Part shown: positions 33,092 through 44,839 of the stretch, in pieces
Numbering within the stretch: position 1 is the first letter of the stretch
Layout: every line of letters starts with the position of its first letter
Assembly (NCBI GenBank): GCA_009746045.1
Contig: RPFO01000104.1
Coordinates: forward strand, 2,341,948 to 2,405,947
Length of the DNA stretch: 64,000 nt
Direction: 5' to 3'
Source: Mesostigma viride
Lineage: Eukaryota > Streptophyta > Mesostigmatophyceae > Mesostigmatales > Mesostigmataceae
The notes under the pieces: model-generated
Database searches by the model: none
What the model was told of the DNA's origin: nothing
Seen by the model: only the letters and a program-made list of their open reading frames with translations
Made by a program: the position numbers and the translations under genes

Positions 33092-33474
33092 GGGGAAAAC
33101 AGTGCAGTAGTGTAGAACATTTAGACAGTGGCCTTGTACATGCCCGCCTACTACAGGCACTATACCAGCTGAGGCCTAGCCTTTTTAGTCATGTACATGT
33201 GTGCCTATGATGAGCCACCCTCCAGATGATGCCTATATAGCTAGCTTTATTTAATTATGCCGTGCCCATGCAGGGAGTAACTCTCTGCTGAGACGCCGAT
33301 GCCCTAGCTTTTGTATAGCTATGCTGATCTTCCCCCCCATGACAGGCTCCCCCTTAGCTGGGCATACCTTGAACATCATGGGGCTGCAAGTGCCCTGGTG
33401 CACCTAGAGCAAGGGTCGTTTACATTCCCACCCTTGCAGGAAGTAGCTTAGAATGTATGATAGGCCATATGCCC
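33092..33474. other. LINE-B inter-ORF remnant, no coding sequence seen
   Basis: Where an endonuclease domain would be expected at the start of LINE-B ORF2, there are only stop-rich sequence and AT-rich words (TTTATTTAATTATG). Either the endonuclease part was deleted or another insertion replaced it. I could not find junction repeats. Confidence 0.4.
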
Positions 33475-35260
33475 CTTCTCCCGCCTCAAAGCCGATTACC
33501 ACTCGGCCATCCGGCAGGCGACCAAGGAGCAGGAGGACCTTCATGTCCGCGAGTACTTCGCCCACCTCAAGGACCAGCACGGCAAGTACGCCTGGACCCG
33601 CCTGCGTCACGCCCAACGGCCCGCCGGCGGCGCGCAGCCGGCGCCGCGGACGCTCTCTGGCTCACAGCAGCAGCAGCTCGACCAGTGGTATTTCTCCCAG
33701 TCCCGGCTGCTCGGCGCCCCCCCGCCGCCTCCGCCGCTTGGCCCTCTGGCGGCCGCACGCCTGACAGTAGCGGCTGCGGACGTCCCTGCGCCGCCCACGC
33801 CGCCCGCCGCTGAGCAGGACTACACGTACCCAGCCCTAACGGAACCCCTGGCCGACCCCAACCAGCTCCCGCCGTTCACCGAGCTCGAGCTGAGCACCGC
33901 CGCCAAGCAACTCCGCTTCTATGCCGCCGTTGGACCTGACCAGCTCCCAGCCCCGGTGATTAAGCTGACGGCGCTCACGGGGTTCCTGCTTGACGTCTGC
34001 AACCGGATCCTGCTTGCCGACGCGCCGCCGATTCCTGAGTGGCAGCACAGCTACCGTATTATGCTGTACAAAAACAAAGGTTCCCCTGACGACCCCGCCA
34101 ACTACAGAGGAGTCTGCATCCAGAGCGCCGCACTCAAGTTGTTCATGCGCATGATTCTCAACCGCCTCCGTTCTGCTCTCGACTGTCACCTTGGGGAAAG
34201 TCAAATGGGCTTCCGTCCTGGGCGCAACACCGTCATGGCCATCTTCGTCGCGCGTCGCCTCTTCGAGGAAATCGCTCTCCTGCAACCTGGTGAGTTTCCC
34301 GCCATCCTGATCTTCGTCGACTTCATCAAGGCTTTTGATTCTATCCTCTGGAACACTCTATGGGCTGTACTTGCTCGAGCTCGCGTCCCCACTCCCCTGA
34401 TTACCGTCATCCGCACGCTGTATGAGGGGTCGACCACTTCGGTGGCAGCGCACTCAACACGGCATTACCCCGCCATGCATGCCCACTGCAGACCGGCGTC
34501 TGGCAGGGTTGCGTCCTGTCGCCGTACCTGTTTATTATTGTAGTGGATTATGTTATGCGCCAGGCACGTGCTCGCTTTGCTAGCATTGCAGGCCGTGCCC
34601 CTGGCCTAGCGATCACGAACGAGCTTGGGGAAGGGGGGCCGACTAACAGGCAGAATTTACTAGCTGACCTCATTTATGCCGACGACATCACGCTCATCGA
34701 GAAGCCGGAGTCTGCCCAACTTTGGCTGGACTGCCTGGCGCTCGAGGCTCGGGCGGTTGGTCTAGAAATCAGCCCCAAAACGGAGGCCCGGGCCCTCGGC
34801 ATGGCAGGGCCCCCACCCACACTCCGCCTCTTAGACGATGCCGAGGTCAACTACCCTCCTTCAGGCCGCTTCAAGCTGCTCCTCGGCAGTTGGCTTCCCG
34901 ACTGCGAGGACGACATGACGACACGGATCGGCATGGCGTGGGCGCACCTCCATGACCACCGCCGCTGGTGGAGCAACCCCGCCCTACCCCGGATCGTCAA
35001 GCGTGACCTCTTCAAGGTCGTCATTCTGACGATCCTGACCTACGGCGCCGAGACGTGGGCACTGACGCAGGAGCTGGAGCAACGACTCGACGGCGCCGTC
35101 ACGAAGATGCTGCGCCACTGAGGCCCTTAACATCCCCTTTGGTTTGCACATTAGTAATGAGGATTTGTACGCTGATTTGCCCTATGTTTCCCACATTATT
35201 AGGCACAGGCGCCTGGGCCTAGCCGGGCACCTGGCCCGCACAGATCTGACAGGTAGATAC
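33475..35260 (+). pseudogene. LINE-B ORF2, reverse transcriptase
   Basis: The frame begins in the linker before RT (LKADYHSAIRQATKEQEDLH) and continues into a non-LTR RT. Motifs include YRIMLYKNKGSPDDPANYRG, LGESQMGFRPGRNT, FVDFIKAFDSILW (first catalytic Asp), GVWQGCVLSPYLF and LIYADDITLI (catalytic Asp pair). The thumb region contains the phrase LTYGAETW. One frameshift lies near 34450, and a stop after MLRH at 35121 is followed by the family-like phrase IRHRRLGLAGHLARTD. Gy-3 cuts the gene at 35261. No endonuclease is present. RT with YADD and the ORF1 type point to an APE-type LINE clade, but that domain is not in the window. Confidence 0.8.
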
Positions 35261-35832
35261 TGTTACGCCGCAAGCCTCTACCGCCACCTCTACCTCTACC
35301 TGGCCTGATGCTACCTAGACTAGTAAGGCCGCCTCTAGTTAAACCCCTAGCGAAAGACGAACGAGACGATCCAGATCTCAATGCATTTACGTATGTGCTA
35401 CTGTAATACGCCATAAGCCATTTACACAAACCCGTTTACTCCAGGAATAGAGGAAGGAAACACAACTACACTGCCGTGACCCAAGCTGTTATGTGTTAAT
35501 TCATTTAACACACGCCGAGTGACCACACAAAGAGTGGAACGTGCATAAATGGTCACCAACGGTCCGGCAGGCTCGGGCCGACCTGGCCCTCGCCTACAGA
35601 AACACAGAAACACAGGCAGGTGCACAGATGCACGCCGGTCCACTACATTCTACCAAAGGATAAGGACCACTAATAAAGTACGCGGCGCGGCACCCAAAGG
35701 CACCCAATGTACCACGGTACTGTTACGAGGACAATCGTGTCCCAGCTAGAACTACACGTAAACCTAGGAACAACCGAGGCCAATGACCTAATTTACGTCC
35801 GTAACTACAACGAATTGTTACGCGACGTAACA
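35261..35832 (-). repeat. 3' LTR of Gy-3
   Basis: TGTTACGCCG...GCGACGTAACA, 572 bp, same family as the Gy-1 LTRs, with a few percent or less difference (for example ACACAAAGAGTGG). Confidence 0.92.
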
Positions 35833-36204
35833 CCTCCCCCCCCACAAAAGGTAGGGAGCCCTCTCCCTACGCACAGGGAGGAAACAAAAGGGGTAGGAAA
35901 AACCTAATGCACCCAACACACACCAACACAATCGATAACCATCCCAGATACAAAGCACCAATAGTTCACACGGTCTCCACCACCACGCCGGGTGGTGTAG
36001 GGTTAGCCAGCACCAAGCCTGGTGGGAGGTTCCCCTAACTGCCTGGAACGGAGTCCTTGCCGGGGGGGACGGCACTGGGCAGGACACACAGAGTAAACAC
36101 ATCAGTACTAAGGACCAAGAACAGCCAATCAACTGGCCAGAATATGAGGGCGACTCTATATACCGGAGGGACAACACCCCCAGGTCGGGCCTAAGGCCCT
36201 CTAT

Positions 36205-38472
36205 CTAGTTGCCATCCGTCTGATAAGTGCCACGAGAGGCCAGCAGGACCTCCAGGTAGGCCTGGTAGTGGGCCACATCCTCGACATTGTCATGCCTATC
36301 TACAGTGAGGAAAACATCGGCCCACACGCCGTCAGGAAAAAGGCCCAGAAAGGCCCAGTAATACCTATGCTGCGTAAGAACGACCTGGCCACGGGCCCAG
36401 TCCAGGAAGCCACAGGCAAAGAGGCGAAGGAAAGGCTCTACTGCGATCAAACAGAGGGCCCGCAGGAGTAGGCGGTGGTACCGGATCCGAGGGCGCAAAC
36501 CCGTCGGGAAGAACAGATCTACCAGGGGCTCCACGTTAGACGGCCACATCCGGATGTGCCGAACCTCTCGGGAGCGCCACCGACGAGCACACTGTCGCGA
36601 CCCGAATGTCTCTAGGTAGTCGCTGGCCCGAGGAGGAGGGTGGCCACGGGAGTCTAGACCCTGGCCCGGGATGGGCGCTGGACGACGGGCATCCCACTCC
36701 AGGATGGGCTGGAGAACCGTGCTGTACGCAGCACCCGGTACCGCAGGAAACTCTACCGTAAGGGCATCCGAAGCCATAATGCCCAGAGGTGGAGGGTAAG
36801 CCCACTGGAACCCACCGTAGGTGTCCAAGTCGTTGTGACGCCTAGCCCAGCGGTACAGAACGCGCCGAACCAGGATCTCACCCTGGAACACAGGATCAGC
36901 TAAAATAACCATGTCGAAAGGGGGCCGATCAGTCTCAATGGGTAGGCCACGGTCCCGCGGCGCCCGACACACCTGGGAGAACCCGTAGGACATGGACGAA
37001 ATGGCAAGCTCGGCGGAGGCGCGCGGCAGGTCACACTGTCGGCAGGCGAGTGCGGACATACCATACCCAGGGACGGGCGTGTCGCGCGTCTCCGGCGTCG
37101 CATGCACCACAGAAGGGGCCCTGTCCCGATCACCCTGGGACAACTCCCTGAGGGAATCAGCAGCGCGGGTGGCGCGAGGATCCTGACCGGTGGCCCGAAC
37201 AACCGTGGCCAAAGACCGCGAGGCCGAAGGGGCAGGGGCCGAAGCAGGGGTAGGAACTGACACCGACGCAGGCGGCACCGGTACAACAGGAGGTCGCGCC
37301 GGACCCGAAGCCGAAGGGGGCCGTGACGGACCCGCCACCGCAACTGGCGCGCCGGTCTCCGTTGCCGGCGCACCCTCAGGCCACATATTGAAAATAGGGC
37401 CCGTAGGGACAGGCAGTCCAGCATAAGATTGGTTGCCATCCAAGCTCCAGTCGGGTACCGGAATCCTCTGCGGGGGACCACCCTCCCAAAGCCTGGGATG
37501 ATCGCCTGTGTTGCTAAAGAAACCCCGCACTGGCTGCGATGGCGCAGCGGGCGGCCCAGAGGCGGCGACGGCGGGCACAGCCGCTGGGACGGAAGACTCG
37601 CGCCGAGGCGCAGAAACGTCGGTCGCAGGCGCAGAGGCAACCAGAGGCGTCGGAGCCGCAGCCACCGAAGAAACCGCAGCTACCGAAGGCTCACACGGAG
37701 CAGGCGAAACCATAGGCGCCGAAACAACCGAAGGGGTAGGGGGCGCAGACGCAACAGACACCCCACCTGGCGTGGCCGGGGCCTGCGCTTGGGCCGCCAT
37801 GAAGGCCCCGAACGCCGTGGTCAGGGACTGAATCTGGGCCTGCATCGCCGAAACAGTCGCCGAGAGATGATCAGGCTCGCGCTCCAAACCCAAAGGGGTA
37901 GGCTCCACTGACGCGCGCCGGGTCGACCGTGGTGACGACGGGACAGGGGAGGGAGCCGACGCTGAGGAGGAGGACGCTGCACTTGAGGCTGAATACTCTG
38001 GAGTGTACTGTGCCTCGACTGGGGCGTCCGTAGGGGAAGGGTCACCAACTGCTACTCCCGCTGACTGGTCTGCGATTTCCATGAACTCTACTGCCCGTAG
38101 AAGGTCGCAAGGGTTCTCATCTACTTCTGCCTCACCCTCGCCCGGAAGCCAGGGGAACACATCCCGTAGGCAGGAGCGGCCCACAGGGGTAGAAAGGTAG
38201 GAAAACACCCGGGGGCACTGAAGGACCGCGGCTATCTGTCCCAAGGCTGGACAGCGGGAGCCACATCCTAACAGACAATGCCCAGCATCGTCGAACCCAT
38301 GCAAAACTAGCTGTTGCGGGTCATCAGGGGATGGGCCGAACCACGCGACCCCAAAGAGAGCAGCCCTGACTAAAGCCGCATGATTGGCCTGGAGGGCCGA
38401 CTGCACGATGCCACCCGGATGAATGGACCGTGACACCCAGCGGCCCGGAAGGGCCTCGAAGTAAAGCTCAGG
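36205..38472 (-). CDS. Gy-3 large 3' ORF, N-terminus removed
   Basis: Same protein as Gy-1 15896-18223, ending GTYQTDGN instead of GTYQTDGH. It begins at PELYFEALPGRW because Gy-2's LTR interrupts the codons just upstream. The rest, about 755 residues, is open with only small in-frame differences, including shortened Pro/Ala repeats and an inserted EREP before DHLSATVSAMQ. Conservation of the frame between two copies supports it as a real element-encoded protein. Function unknown. Confidence 0.78.
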   Translation of the reverse strand, partial: PELYFEALPGRWVSRSIHPGGIVQSALQANHAALVRAALFGVAWFGPSPDDPQQLVLHGFDDAGHCLLGCGSRCPALGQIAAVLQCPRVFSYLSTPVGRSCLRDVFPWLPGEGEAEVDENPCDLLRAVEFMEIADQSAGVAVGDPSPTDAPVEAQYTPEYSASSAASSSSASAPSPVPSSPRSTRRASVEPTPLGLEREPDHLSATVSAMQAQIQSLTTAFGAFMAAQAQAPATPGGVSVASAPPTPSVVSAPMVSPAPCEPSVAAVSSVAAAPTPLVASAPATDVSAPRRESSVPAAVPAVAASGPPAAPSQPVRGFFSNTGDHPRLWEGGPPQRIPVPDWSLDGNQSYAGLPVPTGPIFNMWPEGAPATETGAPVAVAGPSRPPSASGPARPPVVPVPPASVSVPTPASAPAPSASRSLATVVRATGQDPRATRAADSLRELSQGDRDRAPSVVHATPETRDTPVPGYGMSALACRQCDLPRASAELAISSMSYGFSQVCRAPRDRGLPIETDRPPFDMVILADPVFQGEILVRRVLYRWARRHNDLDTYGGFQWAYPPPLGIMASDALTVEFPAVPGAAYSTVLQPILEWDARRPAPIPGQGLDSRGHPPPRASDYLETFGSRQCARRWRSREVRHIRMWPSNVEPLVDLFFPTGLRPRIRYHRLLLRALCLIAVEPFLRLFACGFLDWARGQVVLTQHRYYWAFLGLFPDGVWADVFLTVDRHDNVEDVAHYQAYLEVLLASRGTYQTDGN

Positions 38473-39043
38473 TGTTACGTCGCGTAACAATTCGTTGTAG
38501 TTACGGACGTAAATTAGGTCCTTGGCCTCGGTTGTTCCTAGGTTACGTGCAGTTCTAGTTTGGACATGATTGTCCCCGTAACAGTACTGTGGTATAGTGG
38601 GTGCCTTTGGGCGCCGCGCCGCGTACTATATTAGTGGTCCTTATCCTTTTGTAGAATGTAGTGGACAGGCGTGCATCTGTGCACCTGCTTGTGTTTCTGT
38701 GTTTCTGCAGGCGAGGGCCAGGTCGGCCCGAGCCTGTTGGACCGTTGGTGACCATTTATGCACGTTCCACTCCTTGTGTGGTCACTCGGCGTGTGTTAAA
38801 TGAATTGACACATATAGGCTTGGGTCACGGCAGTGTAGTTGTGTTTCCTTCCTCTTTTCCTGGAGTAAACGGGTTTGATTAAATGGCCTATGGCGTATTA
38901 CAGTAGTACATATGTAAATGCATTGAGATCTGGTTCGTCTCGGTCGTCTTTCGCTAGGGGTGTATATAGAGGCAGCCTCACTAGTTTAGGTAGTATCAGG
39001 ACAGGTAGAGGTAGAGGTGGTGGCCGAGGCTTGCGGCGTAACA
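38473..39043 (+). repeat. 5' LTR of Gy-2
   Basis: TGTTACGTCGCG...GGCGTAACA, 571 bp, reverse-complement orientation relative to the other LTRs. It is more diverged than the Gy-1 pair (for example ATATAGAGGCAGCC near 38964), so Gy-2 is from another lineage or older. Confidence 0.9.
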
Positions 39044-39570
39044 ATGGACTCGGAGGTAGTTTAGATAGAGAGCGAGACGACGATCCTTTGCAACATACGT
39101 CATTGAATCAACCCTTCCGCGGCTGGGAAAAAGAAGACGACACCTACTTGACAGGTAATGGGCGGGTCGCCGTCAAGCTAGGAGGATAGTGCTGCCTGAT
39201 TCAGGACACGCCCTGCCTAGACGTTAGACCTGCTCGAAGCGGAAAATCCTTTCGTATATAGCTCCTGTTCCTCGTCCTGTTTCCTTAGAAAGATGGTTTA
39301 CTGCCGTAGACAGTTGCTGGTTTTGGTTCGACGATAGAGAGACGGCTAGCGTCTCGTAGATTACCCTTTTTCTGCATCTTGCCTGCTTTGTATTTAGACG
39401 ACCCTTCGCCGGACGCAGAATTCTTGAAACGGGATACTTACGACCACCTGGCGCTGGAAACATCGTCCCTACGTGCGTCGTCAATCTGGTTCGGTTTCAG
39501 ACACCCGAGATAAGTCGCCTTCTCCTCGTTCTCCTCATTTGACTGCTCAAGACCTACCAGGTGCGTTACC

Positions 39571-39963
39571 ATGAGCCAACGGCGATCTTTTACTGCTCCT
39601 TCCCATTCTTCTAGCGATAATAGTCTAGCTAAATATTACGTAGTGATTACGCCTCAATGGTCCTCCATTTTCCTTTCTTGGTCCGACGCTAGGAAGATCG
39701 TTCAGAATCGTGTATATAACGTAATTAGGTATAAGAAATTTATGTCCTTTGAAGAAGCTCAGCAGTTCCTTATAGATCATAGCCAAACAGATTTAGGCCT
39801 GCATGTACGCCCTATTCCTCATGGTCGCCCTCCAGTAGAAGCTCTAGTCTTTGCTACCCCTCCTTCTTCTCCCCCTAAACGGGCTGCATCTGCATCTGCT
39901 TCAGATACTCCTCTCACTTTGGAGTTTGGTTCCCTATCCATTACTGTTGTTAAAAAGGATTGA
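39571..39963 (+). CDS. Gy-2 pre-gag ORF with RNase H1 hybrid-binding-like domain
   Basis: 130 aa, nearly identical to the Gy-1 protein at 31514-31906 (one visible change, SQTDLG for SQSDLG). Residues 22-67 carry the Cauli_VI-type pattern. The leader of about 500 bp before it is also shared. It is intact although the rest of Gy-2 is damaged. Confidence 0.75.
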   Translation: MSQRRSFTAPSHSSSDNSLAKYYVVITPQWSSIFLSWSDARKIVQNRVYNVIRYKKFMSFEEAQQFLIDHSQTDLGLHVRPIPHGRPPVEALVFATPPSSPPKRAASASASDTPLTLEFGSLSITVVKKD

Positions 39964-40054
39964 TTTTAATTTTGTTCCTGCTGCATACCTTCAAGGTTTT
40001 TCCTTTTTCCTTTGTTGCTTTCTTCTAGATTCCTATTCCTTTACGTAATTAAAG

Positions 40055-40093
40055 ATGGATCCAGTGGGTGGAGATATGTCGCCTATACCTACC

Positions 40094-40126
<33 letters not shown>

Positions 40127-42468
40127 AACAATAACAATACTCGTGGTAACCGACGGGACTCCTTGGAAACGGTACACCATCTCACCCCTCAAGGTATTCT
40201 GCGTACCTCACCTCCTTCTCCTGTTGCTGGTGGTCGCCGTCGTCCCTCAATTACCCCACCTACCTATGAACAACGTATTTCCCAAGTCAGATTTAGTGAG
40301 GACCCTTCTTTCGTTGTGAACCAGGCCCCTGCCCCTTCTGCAACCTTGGCTCACCCCTCCAGCAGGTCCTCACACACTAACAATGCTCCTAGGCCTCCTT
40401 CCCACCCTGTGCCTTCAATGCCTGCTATTAACACGGGTCGTACCTCGGCCCCTGTCGGCCCTTCTGGGCGCCCTAGTGCAGTTCCCTTTTACCCACCTGC
40501 TTCCTGGTCCTACCCTGAGACGGCCTATGAGGCTGCCCAGGTTCCTACCCGTGTGGCTGATTTAGAAGTTAATAATGATTTCAGTACCATGCCCCTAGAT
40601 GATAGGAATTATGATCATTTTGCCTATTCCTCTCTTCGTGAGCAATATACTGTCCCCTTCTCCTATGGGCACCAGCCTGAAACGGTGGCTCCCTCTAGAC
40701 CCCTACCCAAGACTTTTCCTATCCCTTCCTTCTATCCCGCTTATGTAGCAGTGGAAGATAGTGGCCCTATGGGAAAAACTGATTCTTCTAATCCCCCTAA
40801 GCCTCCTGCTCTTCCCCTCTTTGCCAACCTTCCTAAGCTGGATGTCAAGTCTACCCCTCAACAGTTTTTCACCTTCATTATGTTGCTCACCCAGAACACA
40901 GAGTCCTGGCAGAACCACAATAGGTGGCGCCTCTCTGATGCTGTACTAGTTCCTCATTATCTTACTACCTGCATTACTCCTGAACTTGCTAACCTCATCC
41001 AGTGTGAGTCTCTTGCCTCTCATGCCTACCCAAACTCTGTAGCAGAATTGTTCAAGCGTTTAGAGAATCATTTAGTCCCTCCCGATGCAGATTGGCAGGA
41101 TAGATTATCCTTTGGCACCTTGCAGCAGGGTACCAAGTCCTTCAAAGAATATATGAAAGAGTTTGATGCTCAGATGGTACGAATTAGGGATTTGTCGGGT
41201 GCAGAAGTACGTGCTCGCTTCCTTCAGGGCCTCAGTAGACCCTTATTGCGTGAAGTCAAGCGCCATGTCGCGTTTACGTGCCATTATATCCTAGCCTATC
41301 ACTTGGAAGGCATATCCATAGCAATAGAGTACTCTTGTGTGTGATCCACTATATCTCATTGCAACCACTCTCGGGGGCTGCTCCGGATTGTTCCACTATT
41401 AAACCCCTTGACGACAACACCAAGTTGTGAGGGAGAGTAACGAGCGAACAACGACCACCATGGCCGCTGCCGTGCTCCTAAATACCTCCAAAAATCCCGG
41501 CATCCATGCGCTGTCGCATTTGCCAGCAAGCCGCCTGACGTGCAGTTAGACTGCCAGCAAAATGCTTAGCAAGTCTGTTCGACAGCCACGTGCGAGCTAG
41601 CACACCGCACACTACGATCTGCGTATCTAACTTTGTCCGATGGACTGAACATCATTCCGTCTGGACAATACAAAAGATTCGTAACTGCCAAATGTCACGC
41701 ACCGGAATATTGCGCAAGCCACCAAGGCTTTGCGCCCCAAAGTCTTGTGCCTGAACCTAAGTCAGGTCACCTAAGACTGTCACTCTAGAAATTCAGGCCT
41801 TTCCGGCGCGGCGCTCCACACCGGCCCAAGGAACAAAGCCTGCGGCCTACTGAATCGGAACCAACCAAACGTCGGTAACGATTCCGATTACGGCAACCGC
41901 GTAACTTCTTGAGTGCACGGACGTAAATGATCACGGACGTGACAGCCAGTTCTCTGCCTACCGTTTTACTGACCTGCCCCTCAAGCATGTGCGCCAGCAT
42001 CTTTTACGAGTAGCCGATTTCTTCTCCACACCTTCTCTTCCTACCCGTTCCCGTATTAATAATATTAGCCTTACCCCTGAGGAGGAGAACTCCTATGTAG
42101 AAGAATTAGATATCTGTGTGACTGACCTTTCAGCTCTGGATGTCTCTCATATCACCTGCTATCATTGTAAGGAAGTAGGTCATCTTAAACGTGAGTGCCC
42201 CAAGTTCCTTTCGGGTGCTCCCCCTCATCCCGACGCTCGCCCTCCTCGTACCCCTCAGCGTGCTCCTATTCGTCCCACTTCAGGACGCATTCCTTCAGCT
42301 ACCCCTAGTAGGCTGAATGCTGTGCAGACAGGATCCCCAGGGTTCCCCTATGATAATCAGGCTCCCGCACCCTCTTCAATCCCTCGTGACCCTCCAGCAG
42401 TGGCTTTTCCGCCAGGGTCTTCTTCGGGGTTCGTTCCTATGGATTTGGGGGGGGAGGGGGAACAGTAG
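40055..42468 (+). pseudogene. Gy-2 gag, interrupted by a solo-LTR-like insert
   Basis: The frame MDPVGGDMSPIP runs to about 41265 and then meets an insert (41266-41944). It resumes at 41949 (SQFSAYRFTDLPLKHVRQ region) and includes the zinc knuckle CYHCKEVGHLKREC and a Pro-rich tail. The N-terminal Asn run is shorter than in Gy-1. Apart from the insert the gag is in one frame, giving a better reference for the family than Gy-1. Confidence 0.85.
41266..41944. mobile_element. Solo-LTR-like insertion in Gy-2 gag
   Basis: 679 bp, starting TGTCGCGTTTACG and ending ACGGACGTGACA, with a 4-bp direct repeat GCCA on both sides (41262-41265, 41945-41948). The empty site is visible in Gy-1 (AAGCGCCAGTTCTC). 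TG..CA ends without an internal gene suggest a solo LTR or a small LTR element. The CATTTACGTCCGTG-like words resemble parts of the Gy LTR ends, so a related family is possible. Confidence 0.7.
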
Positions 42469-42530
42469 GCCTGTCAGCCGGGGGTAACCTGGACAGGTCC
42501 TTAGATAGTACCCCAGATAATAATTTTTGC

Positions 42531-44748
42531 TTGCCTGTTTTTATAACCTCTGTAGGAGCTGAATCATCCCTACCACTAGGTGTGCGTCCTCTTATGTTCT
42601 TGAATGGTGGCTTAACCGTCCCTCATACTGTTGTAGACCCCTTCTTGCATGCTGATGAACTCTTGAATGTCTCTGTGTTAGTGGATAGCGGTGCGGCTAG
42701 CTCCTTTGTGAGCGAGGCCCTAGTTAGGCGTTTAGGACTAGTCCCTACCCCTCACACAAAAACTGTCACTGTCCATTATGCTGACGGTCGCACCAGTCAT
42801 TCCCCGGGTACGGTGTCCCTTCCCCTGGTCATACAAGGACGTACGGTCAACCTGACGGCCACTATAGGCCCTATCACTACAGCTGATGTATTACTAGGAT
42901 TAGATTGGCATCAGGATAATAAAATCACTATTAATTATGATACTATGGTCATTTGGTTTCCAGATAGCTCCTACTGGGTACCAGAACGTCATTATAGATT
43001 AGAAAATTTATCCTTGGTAGATATTACTCCTCCTGCACCTGTTGATCCTCCTGTGAGACCTATACCTGAAGTATTAATGTCCAATGACGAATTGCGATCT
43101 GAACTAAAGGAATATGGATACCTATTATGTATGTTCCTTCAGTTAGAAGTACAAGAGATACCTATCACTAATAATAGTGTGGATATAGATGTAAATACAG
43201 TGGATACAATAGGAGTGGGATTTACTGAAAATGAAATAGTTAGATACATGTTCTGTTTGATAGCATTCCTAAAATCATTTTAAGAAAAGAGTCCTTCTTT
43301 CCTTGGAGTTCTGTTTTCACCGTGCTCCTTTCAGGACTGCAGTTCCTACTCTCTCTCCGATGTGTAGAATGTCCTACCTGATGACCGTAACTAAACCCTT
43401 TTTAGTATCCTATTAGAAGCTAGGATTGATAGAGCCTATAACTCCCCCTACTCCTATAGGATCCTGTTAGTTCCTACTAAATGGCAATACGTTGTAGTAT
43501 ATTCCTAGGATCAAACGCCAATTCTCTGTGAAGCGTAACTATCCCGTCCACCAGCAAGAACTATTAGCTGTGGTGTACTGTTGCCACGCGTGGCAGCACT
43601 TTCTTAAAGGTGCTCAATTTGATGTTTGCCTGAATGAACCCTGTGAGATTGATCCTTATAGATTAGTTATCCAGACAGATCACCGCCCTCTTACCCATCT
43701 TCTCTCACAACCCAACCTTACCCCTCGTCAAGCGCGCTGGATGGAGTTTTTAGCACAGTTCTCCCCTTTTAAACTTCAGTATGTTAAGGGTGTAGATAAC
43801 ATAGTACCAGATGCACTCTCTCGTCGTGCAGATTACTCCTTTTTCGAGGACCTTGATGTTCTCAATACTACTCTAGTTCCTACTACTATGGGTGTAACCC
43901 CGTATGGTGAACTACCTGATGATGAATCCTATGCCTACCTCTTTCATACAGCTGTTCGCATGCCTGATCTCCTTTCTCACGTAGGACTCTCTCTCCCGTG
44001 TGAGGCCCTTCCTGTGGTCTCGGTGGGGGGGAGGGGAAAAATAAAATTTCTATACCGCTTAGCCATATAGCGACTAGGTCAGGAAAGTCTTATGAACACA
44101 TAGTCCCTCTAGGACCTCCCCTTCTCTTTGGCAAGGCGGTAGGAGATCTCTTTAAACCTGTTCTGGATACCTCTGTAGCGATGCCTACCTCTGATCTCGA
44201 ACGTCTTATTAGTAGATTTACGGCCACTGAGCCGGAAGCATTAGCTGCCATTGCTGCCCATCCCCAACAATTAGGCAAGCACCCTTGTAAATTTGTAGGT
44301 GGATTTTTATATGTGCAGATAGCAGATTCTCCCCCTCAATGGCGCCTGTATGTCCCTCCTATCTGTCGCTCCTCCTTGCTCTTTGAGTTGCATGACTTAG
44401 CTGCTCACCAGGGTGGTAAACGGGTACGGGACCTAGTAGCCCGCTCTTACTACTGGCCTTCCCTTTTAAAGGATGTAGATGAGTATGTTAGAACCTGTCA
44501 ATCTTGCCAGGAGATGAAACCCAACAATGTAGGACAGATAGCAGAGCCTAGGACCTTACCTGATCCCATCATGCCGTGGGACTCCATTATGATGGATTTT
44601 GTAGGACCTTTTAGGAAGAATGATAGAGGTAACGCCCAGATCCTTGTTTTTGTAGATCGTTTTACTCGTATGTGTCATCTCGTGCCGTGTCCCTTAGAAC
44701 TCACCGCACGCGATTGCGCACGCCTATACCTTAATAACGTATATAGAT
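42531..44748 (+). pseudogene. Gy-2 pol: protease, damaged RT, RNase H, integrase start
   Basis: Protease (LVDSGAASSF, VLLGLDW) runs to about 43250, nearly identical to Gy-1. Between 43250 and 43530 the sequence keeps only traces of the RT start and is much more diverged, and the RT catalytic core is absent. RNase H resumes at 43528 (NYPVHQQELLAV). A frame break lies at the G-run near 44027. Integrase begins with HHCC and reaches NNVYR at 44748, where LINE-A1 enters. The element could not supply its own RT. Confidence 0.85.
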
Positions 44749-44839
44749 TAAAAATATAATTACTTACAGCAGAGTGAAATGAGGGGATTCATAAGTGTTT
44801 GCTCAATTTCATAAATTTTACTCAATTTTTCCACATGTG

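Larger units (their letters stand above)
35261..38472 (-). mobile_element. Gy-3, 3' end of a second minus-strand gypsy element
   Basis: It consists of a 572-bp LTR (35261-35832), a purine tract and the large 3' ORF. It belongs to the same family as Gy-1 at very high identity. It entered LINE-B after GATAC (35256-35260). Its 5' portion is missing because Gy-2 interrupts the ORF at 38473 and Gy-2's own right end is lost; the other side of Gy-3 is not in the window. Confidence 0.88.
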
